NCBI GenBank assembly: GCA_032717465.1
Contig: CM064713.1
Coordinates: 8,913,266-8,977,265, forward strand
Reading direction: 5' to 3'
Origin: Coenobita brevimanus
Lineage: Eukaryota; Arthropoda; Malacostraca; Decapoda; Coenobitidae
Length of the DNA stretch: 64,000 nucleotides
Shown: positions 24,022 through 36,519 of the stretch, one piece after another
Layout: every line of letters begins with the position of its first letter
How positions within the stretch are numbered: the first letter of the stretch is position 1
Notes under the pieces: model-generated
Seen by the model: only the letters and a program-made list of their open reading frames with translations
What the model was told of the DNA's origin: nothing
Database searches by the model: none
Position numbers and translations under genes: made by a program

Positions 24022-25495
24022 AGCGTCAAGGGAGTCCCCGGATGCACACGAAGCGGAGGGTATGGACTGGAAGAAAGTCAGGGCTATAGTGAGTGGTAAT
24101 CACCACTTACCCAGTCAAACTGTCTGTAAAATTCCTGTCCGAGTACCTGACGTGTCGGTGGGAACTGATGTAGCATGCTTAACTGAGACTGTGAAACATA
24201 AGGCATTGTCGCTGGAATCGACTCTGACTAGCGTTGGCCAAGACCAGAAGACGCCCCTCTTCATCGCAAATATGAGTGGTGGCGCAGTTAAGCTCAGAGA
24301 TGGTTGTTATATAGGCGACTTGATGTGCTATGGTGCCCCCATAAAGGAAGTCGACGACGTGCCGGTGATCTCTCCTGTAGTTACATCTCAGGCAACGACT
24401 CAGTCGGAACCCGTACGTCTGGCTAAGGAAAAACAGCTGGAGCAATACGTGAAGGTCACGGATAATGTAGACCATAAAACACGACTCCTAGCCCTCCTTA
24501 GAGAATTTTCCGACGTAGTAGCACTTCCAGGAGAAGCGCTGGGTAGGACGGATAGGGTGAAGCATCATATTGGTTTGTGCCCTGGTACAAATCCAGTTTA
24601 TGTGCTCGCATACCGTCTACCGCACAGCCAAAGGGAAGCAGTGGAATGCACCACTCTTTCTAGTGCCTAAGAAGGACGGTGGTGTGAGACCTGTTGTGGA
24701 TTTTCGGCAAGTGAACAAACAGTACCGGATCGTTACCCGATTCCGCATCTGCGAGACTTACTTCAATCATTAGGTAAGGGAAATACTGTGTTTACTTGTC
24801 TGGATCTAGCGTCAGGGTATTGGCAGGTGGAGCTGACCGAAGAGTCGCGTCCCATTACTGCTTTTAGCACTCACCGTGGGCACTTTGAATTTCTCCGGAT
24901 GCCTTTTGGACTGAGTAATGCTCCTTTAACATTTCAGCGGATGATAAACCAATTGTTTGGCGAGATGTTAGGGCAAGACGTCTTAGCGTATCTAGATGAC
25001 CTATTTTCCTACACCACAGAACGAGGATCAGATAGATCGTTCCTAGGCCTCACTGGCTTTTATAGGAGTTTTGTCCACAGGTATGCCATCATAGCATCAC
25101 CTTTAACGACGCTACTTAAGAAGGACGCTGCATGGAAATGGAGACCCTCGGAAGAGAAAAGCTTCAACGAGCTCAAACAAGCCATGTCAGAAACACCCGT
25201 ATTAGCGTTTCCTGATTATACTCAACCTTTCTATCTGTGCACGGACGCCTCAGGTCTGGGTCTGGGAGCGGTGTTACAGCAGAAGGATGAGCAAGGTAAG
25301 ACACATACCATAGCGTATGCTAGTAGGGCATTAAGACCCCCAGAGAAGAACTATTCGACGACACATTTGGAGACATTAGCAGTCGTGTGGGCATTAGGAC
25401 ATTTCCGGGATATTATCTTTGGCTGTCGGATAATTGTTTTAACTGACCATGCACCCATACGCGACTTGTTTAAAGGGAAAAAACTTGCACGGTAA
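24005..25495 (+). pseudogene. pol: Reverse transcriptase and RNase H region of pol
   Basis: Linker, then FSDVVALPGEALGRTD (about 24,508) and YRLPHSQREAVE (about 24,610), the standard entry into Gypsy RT. The next stretch jumps directly to WNAPLFLVPKKDGGVRP in another frame, so a short segment is missing. After a frameshift, FTCLDLASGYWQVEL (about 24,790), MPFGLSNAPLTFQRM and the catalytic AYLDDL (about 24,988) follow. Then FLGLTGFYRSFV (about 25,042) comes far too early, which shows that much of the RT connection is deleted. RNase H follows: FYLCTDASGLGLGAVLQQ (about 25,230), YSTTHLETLAVVWAL and IVLTDHAPI. Not functional as it stands. Confidence 0.92.
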
Positions 25496-26704
25496 GGTTG
25501 CGTGTTGGTTTGGCAAGGTAATGGAGTTTGATCCAGAGGTCAGATATTTATCAGGCCGTCAAAATGTTGTAGCTGACGCGTTGAGTAGAAACATTGCTGC
25601 TACCATTGCCGAGGATGTTGCTCTTGCTGAGTATTCCTCAGACACGGTAAAAGCGGAACAACGTAATGATGCGATGTGGTCTCAAGTCATCTATATGACT
25701 CACTTCCATCTTCAACAGGGTCTTTTGTATAAGCAACCCCCAGGGAAGGACACTGCATATCAGTTGGTTGTTCCTGCTACCTTACAGCAAGCCGTGCTAC
25801 AGTTAGTTCATGATGTACCTCAAGCGGGTCATCCCGGTCGCGATAGATGCATACGTGAGGCGAGAAAGAAATACTATGGGCCGACCATGAGGAAGGACAT
25901 AGAAGCCCACGTCAGTCAATGCATCAAATGCGCGGAAATACGAGGAACGACGGGACTTCCGACTCCCATCTTAGAGTATCCTCTACCGGAAAAACCCTGG
26001 GATACAGTCTCCATTGATCTCTTAGCGTTGCCAAGAAGTCGTCAAGGTTCAAGTTATGTACTGGTGGCAGTGGACCATTTCTCACGATTCACTGTTTTAG
26101 CACCTTTACAGACGAAAACTTCAGAGGAGGTGGTGCACGCTTTTGTGACTTAAGTGATTTGTCCATACTCTACACCTAAGGTATTGCTCAGCATGACAGT
26201 GAATTTCGTAACCAGGTGTTACAAGAAATCTGTCGTATGTATGGAGTAAAGCAAGTTTTTGTAACGCCTTACAGTCCTAAGAGCAATGGCCTGGTGGAGA
26301 GAACAAACAGGAAGATACTGGAAGTCTTGAACCACGTAGCGGCGACCGTCAACTCCTCAGAAAATTCATCAACTGGGAAGTCTCCTCATTATATCCTTTA
26401 TGGAGAAGAGAAAGTGTTACCCTACGATTTGTTGGCTGGACCTCCTACTCCAGTAGACAACGAAGAAGACTACGCAAAGGTACAGTTGTTGAAATTCCAA
26501 TTTATACACAGTGAAGTACGGAAAAGATTAAAAGCCTTAAGAGCGGAGATGATGGCGAAACAACACAAAGGTAGTCAAGAAAAGACGTTACAGGCAGGCC
26601 AGAAGGTCATAATCCACAACCCTGAGAGAATTTCCAAGCTCAGACCTAAGTTCCGTGGACCATATACCGTTGTGGAACGAGTACGTGGAAATACTTATGA
26701 ATAA
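25496..26704 (+). pseudogene. pol: Integrase region of pol
   Basis: After RNase H the sequence continues with GRQNVVADALSRN (about 25,553). The HHCC zinc finger follows (HDVPQAGH, then CIKC, about 25,808-25,932). The core has a first catalytic Asp in VSIDLLALP (about 26,010). A stop and frameshift at 26,152-26,210 fall where the second Asp lies (HDSEFRN, about 26,190). The catalytic Glu is in SNGLVERTNRK (about 26,281-26,312). The C-terminal part ends with SKLRPKFRGPYTVVERV (about 26,634). Two frames are needed to read it. Confidence 0.92.
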
Positions 26705-26917
26705 AGGATGAAGCTAATGGAACTCAGGAGGCAGTACATGCTGATAGGATCAAACTAGTAAGTCAAGAGCTAGGCCTATCGTCTGATGTGTTGTGCCCTC
26801 TGTCTTCGTCGCAGTCTATGTCGTCATCCGTACTTGTCCCTAACCAAGAGTATTGCAGCAAGCTACGATCCCACAACAAGAGTGATTAAGGGAGTATCTA
26901 CTCTTGCAGAAAAAAAA

Positions 26918-28650
26918 ATGTGGCTGTGGCTCAAACTCCTCGTGCGTTGCTTGGGGTGGACCTATGGAACGACATCGGACATGGACACGACTGCGTTAAT
27001 GCCAGGAGCACTGAAGAGCCCACTTGGAGAAGTCGTGGTAGTGGAAGATGCAGTATGCGTCTACTATCCAATGGAAGGCTATCTCCAAACGCCAGATATT
27101 GTCAAGGAGGTCTCCAAGGGCTTGTCGAATCTCAGACAGCAACTATTGGAAGTGGGAAAGATGTTTAATTGAAACCCACGATTGACAAACTCTGACACTG
27201 AAGCTTTGGAACGAACCTTGCATGGAATTGTTGAGCTTCAGACTAGGCATATAGACAGGCTCACCGACAGGCTCACTAACTTGCATGTAGCTTTACCTAA
27301 CGTACACTCTGATCTTTCCAAGCATGTCCATGCACGTACTAAGAGAGGACGTGGATAACTCTTTGGTATGGCATTAGATAAGGATGTAGTGCAATTGGGT
27401 AGACAGATGCATGACTTGACACTGGCCGCTAAAGCCAATAATAGATTAATCATGCATGTGTATAAACAGTTAGATGAGTTCACTAACAAAGCTAACGAGA
27501 TAAATAGGACTACCAACCATCTAGTAGAGCTTGTGAACAACATCCAAATTAATCTACTAACCCTTGTTAACTTGGTGTTATTCGCTGAGTACTTACATGC
27601 TCTCGACGAGTCAACCACTGCTTTGGAGAAGCTAGCAACCAATATGGTGGACGGCTTAATCGATGCAAGTTTGAACAGGGTTAATGCTTTATTGCTGCCT
27701 ACTAATATACTAACCAATGCACTTGATATAGCTATGTGGAAGCATGGACTTATGCCACTCTTTGATCTGAGTCAACTGGAATATTATTCCCCATTGTTAG
27801 AGGCCCAGTTGATCCATGAAGGCATCCTTATGGTACCTATGAGGAATGCTGTAACATACCAGGCATGGTGGTTCATTTCCTTCCCTTTTGCTACTGCTAA
27901 TAATACACTTGTTGTTATTGAAGAGGGTCCAGAGGTGCTAGTTGTCTCAGATGACAAGAAATATGTAGCAGAAACGACTGTGGATGAATTTGAGAAGCGT
28001 AAGGCCTCATTTCTTGATCTCCATGTATGTCCTGCTTTGCATTTTGTCTTCGTACCATTAAAGGTAGAGGAGTGTAAGAGGGCCTTGTCGGACACAAATA
28101 CTTCCTCTGCTCTGCAACGTTGCACCTTCCAACCCATTCAGTTGAAGTCAGTTTTCCATGCTCATATTCATGCGAAACAGTACTTTTACTTTCCTGAGAC
28201 AGAGGATGTAACTGTGATTTGTGCCTCACAGAATCAATTCCTTACAGTAAAAGGGTACTATATTGCACCTGATTTTTGTGAGTTACACAGTAAAGAGATA
28301 GCAGTTCTGCCTAGCAAGCATCATCTAGCTTTGACAGTGAACTTCTCATCCCAGTTACGACCCTTTTTACCTTCATTCAATGTTACCTTCTTGAATGTGA
28401 ACAGGCTGTCTCATGTATTAAGGAGCTTACCTTCCCCTCTCACCTGAACAGGACTGATTTAGAGCCTTATGTACTGTCTTATCTTCCTTCATACCTTTCT
28501 ACTTCCTATTTTGGTCCTGGCGTTGGTCTTCTACTTATTGTGGTCTTGTCCTGTGTTTGTGGTTTAGGCTACTATTTAAGGCGCCAATTAAGGAACCCAC
28601 TGAGACCACGTGTCCGTACTCGCAGATTGCAAGTGGATGTTCCTGAATAG
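26918..28650 (+). pseudogene. env: env-like gene (F-type fusion protein family), broken
   Basis: The frame beginning at an ATG (26,918) opens with a hydrophobic signal-like segment (MWLWLKLLVRCLGW). Same-frame stops occur at 27,170 and at 27,356. A furin-type cleavage site RTKR is encoded at 27,335-27,346 and is followed by a Gly-rich start like that of fusion peptides, where the second stop falls. A helical, Asn-rich region and a Cys-containing ectodomain run to a stop at 28,447. A membrane-anchor-like stretch (GVGLLLIVVLSCVCGLGYY, about 28,512) with an Arg-rich tail lies in another frame, ending at 28,650. The arrangement matches the envelope proteins of insect errantiviruses and baculovirus F proteins. 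As present it cannot give a full-length protein. Confidence 0.7.
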
Positions 28651-28717
28651 TTAGCTACCCTACACTCTGGTTAGGCTACACGGTAGTTAGGACAACAATG
28701 TCGACGAGGACGTCAAT

Positions 28718-28732
28718 GGTGTGGCCGAGCGA
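28718..28732 (+). promoter_or_regulatory. tRNA-Leu-like segment abutting 3' LTR
   Basis: GTGTGGCCGAGCGA ends immediately before the 3' LTR, in the place where a polypurine tract is expected. GTGGCCGAGCG is identical to the 5' region of the tRNA-Leu type that matches the primer site (recalled from general tRNA knowledge). No longer tRNA-like fold follows. Confidence 0.4.
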
Positions 28733-29988
28733 TGTTCTGGTGTCAACATCTTTTTCCATATGAAGTTGTAATATCACACATTTTACATAATAATTTTTAA
28801 AGCTGTTTAGTCATAATTAACAGTGTGTAATGAAGTGTGAATGATGAACAACCAAATGTCATTTCGCTGTTAGCTGTGGTATAGGAAGAAGGTGGATGGC
28901 AGACCACAAGGGCCACCCTGTTTCAATTATAAAATGAAGGTTAGGAGAAGTGATAAGATATCTGAATTGTGCGTAAGTGTAAAGTCCTGGGGAACCATTT
29001 ATTATGTTGGTATATGTGAATGTACTTAATACCATTTTATCTATCTATCTATCTATATACCTAGGCTGCTTCCCCCAAGGAAAGGGAGGTAGCCGAGACA
29101 GGATGACTCACTCTCCATTTACTCATCCATTCAAACACATTCATTTGCATCTTAGCCCCAAAGGGGAGAACGGACAGATCCTCACCGCACCACACCGCAC
29201 AAGGGTCAACTGGGCAATGCAATCAGTGACATCCGCAGCAGGGCCCGACAGCAGAACTGGTTTACCCCTGCCACATCATAACAGACCCATCCCCTTACCC
29301 GCACCTGACCTGACTAGCTGATCAGACCAAATGCGGGAGAATATCCCCTCAGGGCTGCGTCATCACTTATTCATTCACAATTTCTCTCCATTTATTTCTG
29401 TCACGCACAGCCACTCTTCCTTGCTCAACAGACATCCCTCTCGCATTTTATAGAGGTGTATAATGTGTTAGTAGAGTTGTCATTTATCTCTACTTTTTGC
29501 ATAAGCCCAGAGTATATGTAATGCTCGGCACCTCACTTTTTAGCTGACCTCAGCACCGCGCCCTTGTCCGGCTCGGTGACTGTACAGCGTCAGAGAGGCC
29601 GTTTTACAGTTTTAAAGGGAGGTGGTGTCGCTCCTACATATCTCTCGGGTCGCAGTTATATTATTCTGTACCCAGTAAAGAGAGATTTAATCTGCTCATT
29701 TCTGTCACCTTACGCTACCACTTAATAACAGACCAGCTTCCACCTTCTCGTGGCAGAGGACCTTTGGTGGGAAGTGTCGGGCAGTGACGGCGAGTAGCTG
29801 ACGTGTACTACAGACAGTGTCGTCGATCCAACACGGTGGTCTAGTTATACTACACAGCAGAACACTTAATATGTAGTCAACTGCTACTCCATAACGGCTA
29901 CATTAAATTGTTTGGCCAGCAGTGCGACGATACATTTTATTGGTGCTAGCGGTGGCACGATATTTAGTGCTAGCCGTGTACCGATACA
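28733..29988 (+). repeat. 3' LTR, interrupted by RTE fragment
   Basis: Same sequence as the 5' LTR from TGTTCTGG to ACCGATACA, but longer by about 411 bp because of an insertion at 29,041. Removing the insert gives a length within one base of the 5' LTR. Confidence 0.95.
29041..29443 (-). mobile_element. RTE-like LINE 3' fragment nested in LTR
   Basis: Complement of the 3' end of the RTE-like element at 42,836-43,236: last codons, 3' untranslated region and a TAGA tail, here CTATCTATCTATC at 29,041. It is flanked by the 8-bp duplication CATTTTAT (29,033-29,040 and 29,444-29,451), and the 5' LTR shows the empty site. 5' truncated as usual for LINEs. Confidence 0.95.
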
Positions 29989-29992
29989 TCAG

Positions 29993-32310
29993 TTTACTCT
30001 GAAACTATAATAGATACATGAATATGAAAATAAATACAGTGATAACTATTTTCCACACATCTTTATTGAAAAAAAAATGAACTTCATTATGAGTGGCATT
30101 ACGACATTTCATACAACCCATTTTCACCACTCTTCAATCACTCTCCCATACAGGAAAACCAAAACATAAATGATGCACGCCTTGGCCCTTGAAGTTTTTT
30201 TGTGGTCCTGGCCCAGGTCTGTATACTTTTGGTGGCAGTTTGAGAAACGGTTTTTGAGTTACTACGAAAAACATAAGTTGTTCCTGTCTAAAACTTGACC
30301 TAGATCGCAATTTCAGCAATTCAGCAATATTCTCATAGGTGACCAGGAACTGTCTGTGACAGGTCGTCACTTTTTTTTTTTTGGGGGGGGGGGGAGTGCA
30401 TAATCTAGTTACTGTCTGTATAAAAGTAGCATAACACTGCCACGGCATATGACCCAATGAGGACGATAATTTAATATTGTTCAAGCAGTACTGTAGGTAA
30501 ATTAAAAAATATTGTTGGTTTTCATCACCACAAACATGAGTTAGATAATTACTACATAAATGCTTTAGGATATGCAACCAGGTATATAAATATTCCCGAG
30601 ATTTTAGTGGTGTACGGTATTAAGTCTGACAGCTGTCATACTGACATTTTACAATATTATATAGTTTTGCTTTGTTGTTTCTATAATCGTATTTTTGTTT
30701 GGTTTGTGGTCATGGACTGTGTAACCACTCCCTTTGTTTTTATGCCACTGCCTTCTTAATGTTATCGTTCAGACAACATCAGACAGAAAAGATACGGCAG
30801 AACAAAGATACTGAGAACAAGACTGACAATTAAAGCACCACAATTTTTTGCCGCCAAGTCAAAATGCAGGAGAGGTACAAGGGAAGAACAGGACAGAGAG
30901 GAAGGGAATTTTAAGTGGAGCAACAAGTGTTTTCTCAGCCCAATATGTGAAGCAGTATTTCCACAAAAGGGAACAATCAGAAACACATACAAGCATGACT
31001 GAGAAGGTGGGGAGCCAATAATCCTACAGAATATGGCAGACAATTGTCGCTTTACAATGTGGGTTCTGGATTCACAGAACTCGCCCCAGTTTGCCCCAAT
31101 CAGGATGATTTATCTGATTTCTGGTGCTATTGCCACCGGACACCACATCCATAAATTGTGGCCACTGTAACTCCCGTACAGCAGCAGCTGACACTGGGTG
31201 ATTGTTTAGCTATGCAAATCACAGTGGTAGCACAGGGCAAAGAGAGGGGTTACCATAACGAGTTAAGCCGTGTTTACCTACAACTGTGAAAAGGCCCTAT
31301 GTGATACTCTTTATTTCTCTCAATGAGAAATTTGAGTGTTCCGGAGGTATTGCAACTAACAAGTTGAAAAAGACACAGATACTGAGCATGGTAACTCCTG
31401 CTGAGTCACTAATCACACAATAATGCAACTGCTATATTAGAACTTGAGAATTACATGTATCTGAATGTGTTTAGAGATGACTTGAGCCCTATATGATGAC
31501 AGTTTCACGTATATACTAAATATTTCATTACTCGGAATTGCATTGAATCTTAATAGATGTTCATCATTGACTCGAAGATGATCTACATTGGCCTCTTTAT
31601 GTTCTTTTGTTTATAAACTGACGTCCATATAGAGAAGCTATCATGAATGCCATTATTTCCTGACCCAAAAGCTGGACTGTATTGGGGGTGCTTGTTACCT
31701 TCCATCCTTGTTTGGCATCTCAATAATTTGGTGCTGCTCTTCAGTGTAATTCTTTATTTTATGTAAGGTTTCTCCTATAGTATTTCCAACGCAAATTAAA
31801 AAAAAAATGTTATAAGATACTCCTTTCTTATTCTTTTTTAATATTTTAGATGGTTCATGTGGATTAAACAAACAACTGCAGACAACCTAACTACTCTAGG
31901 GACCTACAAACCTATCGGTCATGTAAGGTATATATCTCTGGATTATCTGTGCAATGCAAGTCAAGAATGCTGTGGAGGCAGCAGGCAGAGATGACTATGA
32001 TATTTTGGCTGGCATTAAGTGAATATACAAGACAATTCTGCACTGAAAATAAAATAAATGGAGGGTCACACTTCCTCACACTCGAATGTGTTTTTTGATT
32101 ACCAGTTCATAAGCGTACTGTTACACAATACGGTAACTAATACCAAATAGAAATTATTATTAGCCACCCCAGGTTTGTTCTTGGTGATTGACCTTCAGGT
32201 GGACAAAAATGGGTTGGCTGTTGTTCCTCCCCTGGAAAAGTTTTAATGCAAAACATAGAAGATCACAGTATAGATATTTCTTAGACAACCTATACAGTCA
32301 ACTCTCTGGT
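29993..32310. other. No recognised gene
   Basis: Low-density DNA with a T/G run at 30,371-30,393. A minus-strand frame of 147 codons (30,134-30,577) and one of 93 codons (30,762-31,043) are open, but I cannot place either in a family. The first contains HVCGDENQQYFLIYLQYCLN and a Lys/Pro run from the homopolymer. No TTAA- or TA-bounded structure was found. Confidence 0.45.
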
Positions 32311-32319
32311 ATGCATCTG

Positions 32320-33965
<1,646 letters not shown>

Positions 33966-34660
33966 GGGTTGTTCGGACAGACTGCCAAGGGAACTACTAC
34001 TATTACTACCCCCCAGGGGGGTTTAACCCCTATAAAACCCTATACCTTTATTAAAACTATTTAAACATAGGAAAACAACCTTAAATACTGTAATAACCAT
34101 GATAACATGCCATTGTACCATACAGGGGGTTCCTGATGTTACAAAGAGGGTTCGATGTCTGACCACCACAAACATATACATATATTTCTATGTAAAAATT
34201 TTTTTAACAAGAATAAAAGTTAGTTGCATCTAAATCACACATACTGTAAGCCTTCCCTGTTTATCCAGTATGTGACAGTACAGTAGCCAGTTTATGTAGT
34301 CATTTGAAGCATGCAAACCAGTCCTATGTAAGCAGAGATACGGTGTTCCTTGGAAAACCTCACATTAACAGACCACAACATAATCTGTCTCTCTTCGCTC
34401 CCCTCCATTTTCCTCCAGCTTTTCCTTACCATTTTTCCTCCTTTCTTACCTCTTTCCGTTTCTCTTTCTTTGCATTCCTCCTCCTGTTACTTCTATCCCT
34501 CTCTCTCTCATCCATTTTCTAGTGACATCCAATGGTTATAAAAGAGAGCAATTGAAAGAGAAAAAAAAATAAAAGAGATAAAACAACTTGCGTTGGCTGA
34601 AACGATGGTTACCTAGGCTGGCGAAGGCGATTTTGGCTTTTATGAACCTAGCATAAACAT
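33966..34660. other. No recognised gene
   Basis: Contains CCCCCCAGGGGGG followed by GTTTAACCCC near 34,010, a palindrome-like run, and a pyrimidine-rich part (34,385-34,520). No coding family is seen. Confidence 0.4.
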
Positions 34661-34709
<49 letters not shown>

Positions 34710-34730
34710 GCTAAGTTAAGATGAGGGATA

Positions 34731-34782
<52 letters not shown>

Positions 34783-34803
34783 GCTAAGTTAAGATGAGGG
34801 ATA

Positions 34804-34849
<46 letters not shown>

Positions 34850-34868
34850 GCTTAGTTAAGATGATGGA

Positions 34869-34905
<37 letters not shown>

Positions 34906-34925
34906 AAGTGAAGATGAGGGATAAT

Positions 34926-34982
<57 letters not shown>
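34661..34982. repeat. Compound CT-repeat array with conserved linker
   Basis: Five CT dinucleotide runs are separated by a conserved linker of the form CCAGCTAAGTTAAGATGAGG followed by GATAGTT (linkers at about 34,708, 34,780, 34,846 and a shorter one at 34,902). The unit is 60-80 bp and varies only in CT number. Confidence 0.93.
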
Positions 34983-34984
<2 letters not shown>

Positions 34985-35474
34985 GTGATGAGGGCGCATG
35001 TGGGATGAAATTTTTGCTATTTTCCCAAAGGTTTACGGTGATGATGATGATGTGGGGGAGTCATAGCATTGTGAACCCCAGTACAAATGCTTTTTTTTTT
35101 TTTTAGGTATGAAAAATTCATGAATTAAGCACAGTAAGCACGTTTGTTCTTTCGTTTCGGTAATACTAATGCCCAATTAAAGTAATATTGTCGATCCTCA
35201 ACTCACATGTTTGGATACACAGCAGTAGCACTGCTATAGGATAATAATAATGAAAAAAAAACAAGCAATAATAACTATAATTCTGCAAACTAAGTCTAAA
35301 ATATATTCTGCTTGCATCTGTCTGATACATTTTCAGGTAAGAAGAACGAAATGAAGCCATCTGTTGTGGGAGAGAATTTAAAATTTCAGGTAAAAATTCC
35401 AGGATTTTTTTTTTCTTTGCGGTGACGGAACGAATGACGAAAATTTCGATTTTTGAGCTTCCCAGGGAATGTTA
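34983..35474. other. Spacer left of pB2
   Basis: Holds a short GAT run (about 35,039), a T run (35,090-35,104) and AT-rich DNA. No gene is recognised. Confidence 0.4.
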
Positions 35475-35631
35475 TTAACCCACCTCGTCACGGCACATTG
35501 TTCACCAATCCACCCCCCCAATCCCGGCATTTTTTTTTTTTTTTTCTCAAACCTCTGCTTTTTATGAGAAACATTGGAAAATTCCCCCAAAAGTGCTCAC
35601 CTGAGCTTAGAAGTGTGCTGTACAGGTGACC

Positions 35632-36140
35632 CTCCCCACATACAGCTCTTCTCAATAGGGTGGAGTCAAAGGCTTTTCGTCTCATTAACACTCCTCCTCT
35701 TACTGACTCCCTTCAACCTCTGTTTCTTCGCCGCACTGTTGCATCTTTATCTCTTTTCTATCGCAACTTCAATGGTCACTGTTCCTCTGAACTGTCTGCA
35801 TGCATTCCTCCACCTCTATGATGGGCGCGTAGCACCCGTCTAGCAGCAAACTCTCACCCCTTTTCTGTCCAACTCTCTAATGCAAGAATTAACTGTTACT
35901 CCCAGTCCTTCATTTATGCAACAGGTCAACACTGGAACTGTCTCCCTCTGTCTGTATTTCCTGCTTCTTATGATCTCCAGTCTTTCAAACGCGGTGTGTC
36001 CAGGCATCTCGAAATGAATGGATCTTGAATTTGGCTTTCTCTTGTATTTTGTTTTTCTCTTGGAAGGAACAGTTTTGCGGGCTCGTTGGCTTTGGTTCCT
36101 TCTTTCTCACATACAAAAAAAAAAAAAAAAAAAAAAAAAA
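35632..36140 (+). mobile_element. LINE A 3' fragment nested in pB2
   Basis: Matches LINE A at 4207-4702 from CCCCACATACAGCTCTTCTC through the 3' untranslated end and terminates in a run of A (about 36,115-36,140). 5' truncated retrotransposed copy. Confidence 0.9.
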
Positions 36141-36519
36141 CTGGTACCGTCTTCTTTGGAGCAGCACTGCTGCTCTCACGTTTTCCATGGTAGGGGTAAC
36201 TATTCCAAACGACTCAGAATAGGTAGATATTTGTTCATTTGGTACAAATTTATATGTAGTACAAGAATATATTGGTTTACACACAATACTATAGGCGATG
36301 TATGCATTGTTTCACTCACTGAACACAAAAATCTCCAAATTCTTGCACCAATGAATCAATATGACTGTTGTTTCAACTTACATTCTATTTTTCAACTTAC
36401 ATAGTACTTTCCCACAAATATTATACCAGTTTCCAGCTTATAAAACTGTTATCACATATTTTTACAGGCCTTACTACTATAGTGAGCATCATATATTGCA
36501 AGCACACACAGTATCAGAA

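Larger units (their letters stand above)
20957..29988 (+). mobile_element. Ty3/Gypsy LTR element with env-like gene
   Basis: About 9.0 kb including a nested insertion. It has TG...CA LTRs, a 4-bp target duplication TCAG (20,953-20,956 and 29,989-29,992), a primer site just inside the 5' LTR, and internal order gag-like, protease, RT, RNase H, integrase, env-like. That order is Ty3/Gypsy with an envelope gene, the arrangement of errantivirus-type elements. All coding parts carry stops, frameshifts or deletions. The purine tract expected before the 3' LTR is not evident. Confidence 0.93.

Noticed and set aside
27368..28447. Treating this 359-codon frame as a host gene
   Set aside because: It lies between integrase and the 3' LTR, in frame with an upstream furin-type site, so it is part of the element's env-like gene.
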